Of a stretch of 64,000 bases of DNA, positions 48,824 through 59,423 are shown piece by piece (within the stretch, counting starts at the first letter, position 1; each line of letters starts with the position of its first letter). Source of the stretch: Tulasnella sp. 424 (taxonomy: Eukaryota > Basidiomycota > Agaricomycetes > Cantharellales > Tulasnellaceae). Position numbers and translations under genes: made by a program. The DNA is taken from positions 1-64,000 of the forward strand of contig WSUB01000168.1 in NCBI GenBank assembly GCA_019633425.1, written 5' to 3'. The notes under the pieces were generated by a model. That model was given only the letters and a program-made list of their open reading frames with translations, was not told the origin of the DNA and searched no databases.

Positions 48824-51800
48824 ATGGCGGACTCGGACTTTACGGCGGCCAAGCCCGCGGAAGACGTCGACCAAAAGCTAAAAAAGGCTGTAAGGATATT
48901 TCACGACTTGACAGAGGGATTACTGATCTGGTATCTTCAAGCGAGATATCCTTAGCGGAATGCCCCGTCGAATCGATCCCACCAGAATCAAAATGAAAGA
49001 AACCCAAACGGGCAAAAGAGGCGGTCAAGGCGTCGTTGTCATTGGAACACTCAGTCCCACCGAAGCATTGAAGGACATGTTGCCTGAACTGAAAGTAGCT
49101 GTGAAGAAGCTGGAATGGAAGCGGGATGATGCGGAAGAGTCCACAAAGTTTTTGAAGGTATCATCATCGGCTGCAACGACTTTGTTGATCTTTCTAACTG
49201 CTCTTCCGTAGTCCTTCGTCAACGAGCTCAGTCTAATGGAATCACTTTCTCACCCTAACATTATTACGCTCCTCGGCTTTGTTGAAGACATGGATAAAGG
49301 AGACGCTTGGATGATTTTGCCTTGGGAAGGGAATGGCAACGTTCGAGAATTTTTGCAGTCGGGGGAGTGGGATATTCCCGAACGCATATCTCTCGTAAGT
49401 CCCACCTATAATGCTAGAAAGTAGTTAGTCACCGAGCTTTTGGTATCTGTAGATTCAAGATACAGCAAAGGGACTGGAGTACTTGCATAGCCGACAACCT
49501 CCCATCTGCCATGGTGACCTCAAATCTGTGAGTCCCCCGGCTTCCTTGTCCAGAGACTTCAACCTAATCCATTCGTCGTTCAGTTCAACATCCTTGTCAA
49601 CTCCTTTCACCGTGCGGTTATCACCGACTTTGGGTCAGCTCGTATTCGACAAAGCCTTAGATCAGAGGGAAGCAACCATGTGCCGGCCGAGGATCTGGCG
49701 TGTGATGATGAAGCCACCGGGTCGACCTCCCCAAAGGTCCAATTCAACCCATCCACCATGGAGCTTACCTTGACGGGGCCAAAATTCTCTCTCCGATGGA
49801 CAGCTCCCGAAGTGTTGAACAACGGGGACCAGGATTTACCCAGCGACATGTGGGCTCTGGGGTGGGTTGGCTGGGAGGTAAGTACAACGCGGCTCGGTTG
49901 ATATTCACCCTCCCTTAACTCCTAACTGCGACTACATGTCAGGTTGTAACTGGTAAAATTCCCTTTGAAGAAGTCAACCGCGAGTCGGTCATTATAGTCC
50001 ATGCAATCAAAGGGAAATTCCCCGTTATTCGGGAGGACCCCAACCTTTCCCTTGTTCTCAAGCTCTGCAGTCTGATGACGGACTGTTGGATCTCAGATCC
50101 AGCCAAAAGGATCCAAGCCTCCACTTTTCAGCGAAGGGTTAACGTTATGGTAAGTAATTTTGGTACTTAGTGGGGCAATCGATTCTGAAATGAAGCTTCT
50201 CAAGCCTTCCGAGGCTCCTTCGAGTTATTCCGCCGGTAGTCAGAAAGTCCGGTCTGCAAAGCTGCTCCTTGAGCTCGGGAGAACATACGACCTCCAGGAC
50301 GATGGAGTGGCGGCCGAGTCCTACTTCCGGTCAGGCCTAGATGTTGCGAGTCGAACGAAGGATAATTTGGCGATGGCAAACGCCTTATATTACCTCGGGA
50401 ATTTCTTCTACACTCAGTCGAGGAATTTGGAAGGAAAAAAGGCTTTCACAGAAGCACACGACATCTACGCTCGCATCGGCTACGACTTGGGCGTCGCACA
50501 TGCGTTGCAAGGTCTGGGGAGCATTTACGATACCGAGTCGAGAGATCAGGAGGCGGAGAAGGCTGTCACGGAAGCGCGCGACATCCACGCTCGCATCGGC
50601 GATGACTTGGGGCTCGCAGACGCGTTGCTCGGCCTGGGGAATATTTATCGCACTCAGTCGAGGAATCAGGAGGCGGAGAAGGCTTTTACGGAAGCGCACG
50701 ACATCCACGCTCGAATCGGCAATGACATAGGCACCGCAAACGCGTTGCACTGCCTGGGGCATATCTTTCGCGCCCAGTCGAGGCATCAGGAAGCAGAGGA
50801 GGCTGCAACGGCAGCCCACGACATGCACGCTCGCATCGGCAATGACTTGGGCGCCGCCACCGCGTTGAACAACCTGGGGAATATTTATCGCGCCCAGTCG
50901 AGGGATCAGGAGGCGGAGAAGGCTTTCACGGAAGCGCACAGCATCCAGGTTCGCATCAGCAATCCAATGGGTGCCGCAAACGCATTGCAAGGCCTGGGGA
51001 ATATTTATCGCTCTCAGTCGAGGAATCGGGAGGCGGAAAAGGCTTTCACGGAAGCGCACGAGATTCACTCTCGCTTGAGCAATCACATGGGTGCCGCAAA
51101 CGCGTTGAACGGCCTGGGAGAAATCTATCGCATTCAGTCGAGGGATCAGGAGGCGGAGAAGGTTTTCATGGAAGCCCACGAGATCCACTCTCGCATCGGG
51201 AATGACTTGGGTGCCGCAAGCGCGTTGAATGGCCTGGGAGAACTCTATCGCGCTCAGTCGAGAAATCGAGAGGCGGAGAAGGCTTTCACGGAAGCGAACG
51301 AGATCCACTCTCGCATCGGCGATGGCATGGGTACGGCAAACGCGTTGCAAGGCCTGGGGAATATTTATCGCACCCAGTCGAGAAATCAGGAGGCGGAGAA
51401 GGCTTTCACGGATGCGCACGACATCCATTCTCGCATCGGGAATGACTTGGGTGCCGCAAGCGCGTTGAACGGCTTGGGAGAACTCTATCGCGCACAGCCG
51501 AGAAATCAGGAGGCGGAGAAGGCTTTCACGGAAGCGCACGAGATCCACTCTCGCATCGGCGATGGCATGGGTACGGCAAACGCGTTGCAAGGCCTGGGGA
51601 ATATTTATCGCACCCAGTCGAGAAATCAGGAGGCGGAGAAGGCTTTCACGGAAGCGCACGACATCCACTCTCGCATCGGCCATTACATGGGTGCTGCAAA
51701 CGCGTTGGAAGGCCTGGGAGAAATCTATCGCGCTCAGTCCAGGAATCAGGAGGCGGAGGAAGCTGCCACCGAAGCCCTTGCCATTTGGATTAGCATTGGC

Positions 51801-52394
51801 AATGAAAAATGTCAAGCGGGCGCTTTGTTGCTTTTGTCAGAGATCTTCAAATCTCAATCAAGGAGCAACGAAGAAAAGGATGCGCTTATTCAAGCTGAAG
51901 TTATATATGCCCGAATCGGCCGTGATGCATCTCGCGCTACGACATTGGACCAGCTCGGCGACGTCCACCTCGCGCAGGGCGCGTACAACGACGCCGAGGA
52001 GTGTTACCGCCTTGCTCAAGCTATATTCTTAAGCATGGACGACGTTCGCGGTGAAGCCACCGTGTTTCTCCGTCTTGGGAGGTTGTACGGTCTTCAGGGT
52101 CGACACGACGAGGCGGAGGAATGCTTCGCCGACGCACGTGTAGCATATGCTAGGATTGTCGACGTGGAGGGTGAAGCCGGGGCGTTGGATGGATTGATGG
52201 GAATACACGCTCTGCAAGGCAAATTGATCGATGCGAAGGCTGCTTGTGAGGAAGCTCGCGAAATGTACGTGCAAACGGGGCTGCCGATGAGTGAGACGTG
52301 TAAAACGACTTGGGAACTCGTCCAGCTCCTAGACAACCCAATCGGATCGATGTTAGTGGGTCGTTTCCGGTCACAGCGGCACACTGCTTTGTGA
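48824..52394 (+). CDS. Kinase-TPR fusion protein C (TKL-like kinase + 17 TPR units)
   Basis: Seven exons, 48824-48889, 48942-49157, 49212-49394, 49453-49527, 49584-49877, 49943-50149 and 50205-52394, give 1076 residues. Exon sizes 1-6 equal those of B and D, and all introns are phase 0. The kinase has the same motifs as B: VAVKKLEW, HGDLKSFN, DFG, TAPEVL. The TPR array has 17 units. Unit 13 (51687-51806) is a hybrid: its first half is an ordinary EIYRAQSRNQ unit, its second half EEAATEALAIWISIGNE from a unit that lies two repeats further on in the paralogues. Units 9-10 and 11-12 are a 240-bp duplication. The C-terminal tail DNPIGSMLVGRF is present. Its kinase is closest to that of B by eye. 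Confidence 0.86.
50367..51686 (+). repeat. 120-bp coding tandem repeats of gene C
   Basis: Eleven perfect-length 120-bp units. The pair 51207-51446 and 51447-51686 is a 240-bp tandem duplication with about a dozen differences by my reading, mostly at the two ends of the unit. Confidence 0.93.
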
Positions 52395-54247
52395 TGAGGT
52401 AGATATTCATATGTCCGTAAGCTACAGCGCTCGTCGAATCGCTAATAACTCACGTTTTCCAGACGACCCCCGGATTTTCCATACGTTCTGTCGACATATT
52501 CCCGGCTTCTTCTCGCGAACATCTCTTTCTCGGATTCCGTCCCGCAGCACGTGTACCCTCGTCCTCTCTTTGACAAATGACACTTCTTCTTTTCGACCTT
52601 CGTCCAAGGATCCTCGGGACTCGGGTCTTTGCCGCGGTCGACTTGCATTTCTGGCGGAGTTCGACCTTTGAGTGCCCTTCACTGTACCTGTGGTGGCGGA
52701 GGCTCAAAGTGATTGGTCGAATCCTGACGAAGAATGTTGACGATCAGGAGAGCCGTTACCCACTCCGAACGTGACTCGTCAATCCGTGAGGTTACAGTCT
52801 CTTTGATTCTCCCCTAACGTTTGAATTGAATTCCGGGGAATGACGCAATCGCACTTAAGGACATAGATGGCCACACCCAATTCGGCTTGTCCACGTTTTC
52901 CAAGTTGGAGTATGTGAGGCAACGTTCAACTGGAGGCGTCATAGACATTTGTTTGCTGTTTCTTCGTGGACCCTGAATTTCAATGTCGACTGCTCCGCCC
53001 GGTTCCTTGTTGCAAAGCCTCTGACTTATCACGTTGGCTTCCCATCACCACCTTGCACGACTGCAGTCTCTAACGCGTCATGGGCAGGACATGCTCTGTC
53101 TCAGTTCCTAGAGACAAAAACTCATATCGACCCCGCCCAGTACTGTTCCTATCACTCACGTCTGACGCCGCGCAATAACAGCCTTCAAGTGATATGCGCT
53201 ACAGCCCTATGCACGTATAGAGGTTACGCATGGAACATGCGAATGGAGGGGAACTTGGTTGGATTTACCGATTCTGCATCACATCTTCTGATAGAGGGCT
53301 AGGTTTTGACCAACACTGGACCATCCTCGATGGCATTGGCGGACAGGTAGGTGAGTACGTACCATTCAGCCCCCCCCCCCCCCCTGGAATGATTTCTAAC
53401 TATCTGCGCCGCGGGTTTAACAGTTCTCCAAGACTGCGTAAGACGACGGTAATGTCGACATTCTTGGCATGTCTGGTAGGATGGCGGTATGCAGGGCTAT
53501 TGGCTTGTTGGGCCCCTGCAGACCCTCCACCATCTTGCGCACTAAATGCTATTGAATTGTTTGTGGCTGTTCTTGTGGCTTCCCTCGAGTGATCAGTAGG
53601 ACTCATGATTCCTTCCTCTTTGTTACTGAACTTTTCACTGTGACGACGATATGCGCGCGCGCGCACACACAAGGCGATATATTTACTATCGTAACCAAAG
53701 ATTGCTCTGAAACTTTGGCATCATCATCTGCAACCTCCTTCGAACGTGGCTTCGTCACGACTTCAACCTACTTTCGACCCGGTCCTCGTCATGGGGCTCG
53801 TCAAACCGCGACGCGGGGACCCAATATGCAAGCTACGCCCACCTCTCACGCGAAAAACCAAGCCCGCTCCGGTATCGCACCGTTGATTGGATAGGAGGAG
53901 GGGAGACTGCGAATCGGTGGGAGCAACATTCAAGTATCGTGACCGACGTCGCTTCACCTGCACTTCAGGACACGGTCGAAAGTATCAAAAGACCGCAACT
54001 TTCAACAAATCTAGAGATTCTGGCGATTTGGTCATAGTGCCCTGCCATGTGTATTGCGGATCGGACTGTTGGAGTTTATCTGCTCTCGCCACTTCTCTCC
54101 TGATGGTATGCAATACCTTTGTTTTCAACTCCATTGTGACTTACTTATTCCCACCCGACAGTAACTCCTCCCGCTCTCGATCTCCTCGGTACCTACCTTC
54201 TCCCGGAACGGGACCCTCCGTCAACTGGCTCCTTGGTCCAAATGGTA
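52395..54247. other. C-D spacer, left part: shared 3' module and gene relics
   Basis: Homologous to 43745-45950 of the B-C spacer, but lacking about 660 bp (the B segment from about 44040 to 44690). 53230-53345 is an open exon-like stretch (MEHANGGELGWIYRFC ... DGIGGQ) followed by a GTAGGTGAG donor and a matching FSKTA exon that stops at once, so the gene is broken here. A C14-15 run lies near 53371. CGCGCGCGCACACACA lies near 53655. Confidence 0.5.
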
Positions 54248-54648
54248 CTGTACTATTTCGTTAATACCGGATGTCCCATGTCCCAACCTCCCATCCGGTC
54301 GGGTTAATTTTTGTGGTGTCCCCCGGTCCCGACGGGTCGCGCCGCTCGGGACACGGTGTCCCCACCGGTAAGTAACATGTGACTTGACGAGAAAACCGGT
54401 CGTATCTCGAGTCTCTGAAGCCCGTTTCTCCCACTTTACGAACAATCACGCGGGGAAATCTAAATGAGGAGACCTCTGTTCCTCATATCTTACTCACCCG
54501 CTGCTCGGCACACTGAATCATAGCACTTGCAGGGCCACCATCCCTTGTCCCCACGTCCCAGTCACTTGCGCCGTCCCTCCGGTATGGTTGCGCCGGTAAG
54601 ATTTTTGTCCCATGTCCCATGGCCGCCGGTATTAACGAAACAGTACAG
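54248..54648. mobile_element. 401-bp MITE with 23-bp terminal inverted repeats and TA target duplication
   Basis: The left end (54248-54270, CTGTACTATTTCG...) and right end (54626-54648) are inverted repeats with one mismatch over 23 bp. TA flanks both ends (54246-54247 and 54649-54650). The homologous spacer before gene D has the uninterrupted site (AAATGGTAACTTGAAGG at about 58565), which defines the insertion precisely. The interior is GC-rich and has no coding capacity, so this is a non-autonomous element. TA duplication suggests mobilisation by a Tc1/mariner-type transposase, which is not encoded in this window. Confidence 0.85.
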
Positions 54649-55790
54649 TAACTTGAAGGAGCAAAGCGAAGAACGACTCTGCAAGCGGTCGTCACGGTGT
54701 TGGCATAGACACGCTGGCCCTCGAACCCCCCCAACAAACCTATTCCATCTTTGGTTTTCAATCGCCACTCACCACCACCAAGGTCGCTACGCCACGAAGA
54801 CGAGGTTCCCTCAACGGCTTCAGAGTGTCCTTGACGTCTTGGCGTTGAGAAGCGATAGCGTTTACCTCCTTTGAACGCACCAGGACGACTCGCCGATTTG
54901 GTTCGGCGTGGCCTATTTGTCAGATACCCCGCCTATCGGGACTTGGGCATCCCATCGACGAAAGCCAAGACGAAAGGTCGACAGCAAACATCGCCAAAGC
55001 ATTCCGAACTCTCAGAAGTTCTTTGAAAAATCCACGCACATTCTACATTTCCAACGGACCACGTTCAGGCGTGCACTGGTGTGTTCGGTCCTTTCTAGTG
55101 TCGCGAGAAACCCCCATGTTGTGGGCTCCCAGCCTTCAACTTGGCACTAAAGCTCGCGCGATTGTGATCTTCAGGGCCCCATCATCTACCCGTCGTTCTC
55201 CTACGGGACTTCTACCAAATCCTCTCTACCCAGAAACGACTTCACCGTCCAGGTGTCATCTCAAACAAATAAGATACGGACAACGCTGGTCCCGACATTT
55301 CGAAGATAATCAATGACTCGAAGGAAGGAGACCCTGCTCGACCACCTCGCCATCACGCCGATGGACATGCTTCAGCCGCAAGAACAACGTTTTGCCGTCC
55401 GGAAAGGAGGGGACGTGGTCGGAGGCAAAGAGGAGTTATTGCAAAATTGAGGAGACAGGGATTACCAAGACTGCTTTACTAGGTTAAATGTTCCTGCGAT
55501 TGCTGCCTCCAAGGCTAGAAATTTCCGGGCGAAGGAGTGGTCAACTCCTTCACCTCAATAGTTCGCGTGCTAGGGCTCCGCAAAAACCATGTATGATATA
55601 CTAGACGTCGTGGCTAATGTCTAAACGGAAATGCCACTAAAGAACGGCTAGCCCAAGTACTGGCAGGCCAAAGAAATCCCTTACCGAAGCACTGGGCGCC
55701 GGGAACCGGGAAGTAAAAGAGACTTTCTGCCTTGATCACGAGACCGTGATCTCTGCAGGTTACCTTTTGGGGTTTGCGGGGTACCTTCCA
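54649..55790. other. C-D spacer, middle part: decayed shared DNA
   Basis: 54650-55300 matches 45950-46600 of the B-C spacer (GGAGCAAAGCGAAGAACG; TTTGAACGCACC near 54870), including a CTAAARCTCGCGCGATT segment. The remainder has no recognisable gene. Confidence 0.5.
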
Positions 55791-55795
55791 CTAAG

Positions 55796-55915
55796 GCTTA
55801 ATGGGCTGCCGAGAGCGTACGCTTGGCAAAGGCAAGTTGACCGATGCGAAGGTCGAGCGGTTGTGCGCGAAATCCATGCGCAAATAGGCAGGTTGAGTGG
55901 TGCAAGGACTTGGTA
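55796..55915 (+). pseudogene. Relic of a kinase-TPR gene 3' end
   Basis: About 120 bp align with the last TPR unit of genes B-D: AAGGCAAGTTGACCGATGCGAAGG corresponds to CAAGGCAAATTGATCGATGCGAAGG in gene C. GCGCGAAATC...GCGCAAA and a final GTGGTGCAAGGACTTGG follow. The frame is broken by stops. No kinase part is nearby. It marks a further family member that once stood between C and D. Confidence 0.7.
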
Positions 55916-56199
55916 AATCCCCGGGGGTCAGAGTAACCAACAAGGTTGATGTTGGCTGGTCTTGTCTAGGCGTCACTGCCAGCAAGTTAGCGATCCTGAA
56001 AATATTCATTCCGTACGCTGACGCGCTCCTTATGCCGCTGATGACAGAGGGCCCCCCTGGTTCTCTACTCCATGAGTTGAATATTTCCGCCCTTGACCTA
56101 AAAGTACTCTCTCGTTCCTCCCCTGTTTGTGTCCGTCGACGCGTTTTCACATGCATCTACCCCGCGTCAATGCACCCATGTTCTTTGCTCCTGCTCGTT

Positions 56200-59100
56200 G
56201 TGATGACATCACCTTAAATGGGATGGTCTCAGTCAATTCTGTAAGCTACTCACCAGTTTTGAGGGGGGTGTGGTGTGAGGCGAATCCGGGCAGACGTTTG
56301 TGCCGAGTCCTCATGCGTGAGCGGCTAGCCTCCGGCTCCAGTGTAACAATCCGAGCCAAATTCGCTATTATCAAGGTCTTGTTTCCTGTCCCAGAGGCAG
56401 ACTTTCAGCTCATGCTCTGCGGCGAAGGCACTTTTCGAGTATGGATCGCATAGCAGGTGTGTATAGTGTGATGGACAACAAATTGTTTGCGAGAACCTCC
56501 CTGAATCGCAATTTCGACTGGTCTCCTGATCCATCACCTACGTCCTCAGCTCCTTTCTCGTATCACGACCAACGCCCACTCACCTCTCATCTCCACCTGA
56601 TTTCCTTCTGGTTTCTCGAGGAAAAATCACGTTCCACTGCAGACTGGATGAAGGGGAATCCAAACCCGCTCGACTGCACTCACCGTCCTCCGAGCTGGGC
56701 AAGAAGTTGGTGCTCATCAATTCCATGCCAACCAATGCTAAATGTCGACACGTCTACATCCAAATAGATGGCGCGTTTTCTCGCAAAAGATTGCAATGGA
56801 CAGCTACGACACTTTCCGGCATCTCCCGATATTATGACATAAATTCATGTCTCGAGCGCCCCAGGATGTGAACAGTCCTCAAGTTTGATACCGGCCTACG
56901 CTACACTCCTACCCACCGGCGGAGGCATAGAATAGGAAGTGCAAAGCTCAGGACGGACCCGCCGGGCACTTGACCTTTTTACGCATTCCACTGGCTCGCA
57001 AGTCGGTATGGCGGCCCTCCGACTGCAACGGCATCTTGGTTGGTGGGTATTGCTATTCAATTCTCGCCGCGATCATTTGTCTGAACATCTATCATTGTAG
57101 TCTCTCTTGATCCGGGGGAGACGATAGGCGCCTCTACGGCCAGCCGACTGTCCTAGACCTCTTAACCTTGGAGGGAATATGTACCCTCTCATGAACCAAA
57201 ACGTCGACCAAAACTGTAACCAACTGCATTCAGTCCTCCTTCAAGTGGTAAGCAATGCTGATTGCTCATTCCATATATCAATGAAGCTGTCGCTTCCGCC
57301 GCCATCTCGTACGCCAATGATACATCCACGGATACATCAGGCAGTTCAAACGGAAAATGCTCTCAAAATCTTGGCCGCAGTTGCTGTGCTCTGTTCCAAG
57401 AGCGACTCTCAATCTATTCCATCAATCACGAACTCGGTCTTCGTCGCAGAGTTCATCAACTACTATGGAGGGGAGAAGCGGCGCCCAATTCACGATTTAC
57501 GGCCTCAAATTCAGCGGAGAACAGTTTGAAAGTCACTCTCGACCAAGAACGTCGTCTCAATATGCAGGAAGAAGGATTACAAAATGGTAAGCCGTGGCAT
57601 GCGTGAAACAAAAGCCATCGGTTTCGTTGCTAAGTTCCGCGTCCGACCACCGCTCGAAAGTAGTAAGGGGTGAATTTCCCCGGGAAGCTACAAAAACAGA
57701 ACAAGAACCTCTGAAGCAAGACAACTCGAGGTCAAGGCTACATATGGCGCCAGAAGGGGTTGGAGCTTTTCAAAGGGAGCTGGGAGGGGAGAAGAAACAT
57801 CACACTAAGACGACCAGGTGGAATTGGAATAGAGGAAAAGGACTGGCTAAAGTCGACAATCCTCTTGAGGCCTCTTGGTGTAGATTTCGACTTCCACCTC
57901 GGCCTGTCAACCTCGTCCGACGATCTCACCTTGTGGCTGTTCAGTACCCTCCAAGGACGCGAACTCGCAATGCAAGAACGCTGGTTCCCTGCCATCAAAC
58001 GTACTATCAAGCTCGCAAATGCTGGGACTCGCTGAACCCCTCTCGCTCTCTGCGATTTCAACAGTCCGGGGGAACCTTTCGTCGACCATTCCTATCAGGT
58101 GACTAACACTGCGGCCGGGACTATTTTCGTTTGATCGGAGGAAACGGTGAGTAATATCCATTCTCTCATACCGCCGCCTCGTGCCGACGCATTAGTATTG
58201 ATCCAGGTTCAGCAACCGACCTCACGCCCGAAGTAATCGCTCTGCCAAAACCATTACATCATTTTTCAGGCCATCTCCTTAACTAATCTACCCAGTCATC
58301 CATTTTCAACATTGGCATATGGCCCGTCGGTCATCCTGGACAGCCGGTCAACATGACTACGTACTTGGCGGCGGCTGCTACGGGTTTCGCTCGTCCTACC
58401 GGAAGGGACGGGGGTGGCGGCTCAATGGGAGGTATGTAATACCTTTTATATGACTCCATTACGACTTACTCATCCCCACCTAGCGGTACCTCCTCCCGCT
58501 CTCGATCTCCTCGACCACTACCTTCTCCTAGAACTGGGTCCTCTGTCGACTGGCCCTTGGTCCAAATGGTAACTTGAAGGGGCGAAGTGATGAACGGCGC
58601 TGCAAAGCGGTCGTCGCGGTTTCGGCACAGACTGTGACAGACATACAAGCCCTCGATCCCCAAACAGTCGGAAATCGGAACCGAAGCACATCAGTTGGCT
58701 CCACCGAGTAGAGAGCGAATCAGAGGTTGATATCTGTTTCCTAGCAACCGCTGGCGTTAAGGAAGCGTAAATAAAGCTTCAGTTAGTATGACTTGATTTC
58801 TTCCGTTAATCTAGCGAGTACCGAAATATAGTGAGTTAAATCGAGTTCAGTTAGCGTGGATCGCAGTTTCGCTTTGAAAAGGTCTCCGAGGGCGGCTCTT
58901 GCTGTGAGAGGAGCAACACCGAGCAAACCGATGCACCCACGCGCGCAAAAACGAACATCGAACTTGCCTATCATATCGAGGTCCTCTCTTCCGCGAACCA
59001 GGACACTAACCCGCCTCTGGACAAGAAGCACCCCCCTATTGCTCTCAGAAAAGAAGCCTCCCAGGTTCTTGGTATCGAGAAGCTGCATGCTTAATAAGGC

Positions 59101-59293
59101 AGGGACGGCTTGTTCAAGCCGACTCCGGAGTAAATCCCTCTCTGAATTGATTACTTCGGACGGGAAACCCAATGATCGAGAAAGCTGTGAGGGCACATGA
59201 GGGAAATGTGCGTTTCGCGCGGAGAACGGTGGAAGTGAGGCTTATGGACAACCTACGATTGCTTTAAAAAAACTAATTAACGTTGGAGCTGAG
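56200..59293. other. C-D spacer, right part: unrecognised exon-like fragments and gene D promoter side
   Basis: Several stretches look like exons on the plus strand but do not join into one open gene. These are about 56603-56872 (VSRGKITFHCRLDEG..., stop at 56870), 57180-57580 (...FTIYGLKFSGEQFESHSR) and 57740-58034 (SWEGRRNITLRRPGGIGIEE..., ends at a stop). The last, 58300-58565, is SIFNIGIWPVGHPGQP..., a 50-bp intron, then LDLLDHYLLLELGPL and a stop at 58565. That C-terminal exon has broken relatives near 45870 and 54170. No family was recognised. 58680-59293 is duplicated promoter-side DNA of genes B and C. Confidence 0.4.
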
Positions 59294-59322
59294 GTTGGTC
59301 CTCAAAGCTCATTCGACCCTCA
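59294..59322 (+). promoter_or_regulatory. Shared promoter block, gene D copy
   Basis: GTTGGTCCTCAAAGCTCATT, then CGACCCTCA, ending 102 bp upstream of the gene D ATG. One base differs from the B copy. Confidence 0.6.
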
Positions 59323-59423
59323 AAAACACTCTGCCTCTCACCCTCTGCCAATCTATTTGGCTTCCTCGCCCCTCCAGATTTGTGATATCTCTGCATCTTC
59401 GCCTCAGCCAAACTTCATATTGG

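Noticed and set aside
50385..51815. Long open frame (476 codons) on the minus strand opposite gene C, and similar ones opposite genes A, B and D
   Set aside because: Periodic shadows of the 120-bp sense repeats. The sense frame has kinase fusion, conserved introns and family tail; the antisense has none.
53371..53386. Poly-C run as a regulatory element
   Set aside because: A simple homopolymer; the matching place in the B-C spacer (about 45465) lacks it.
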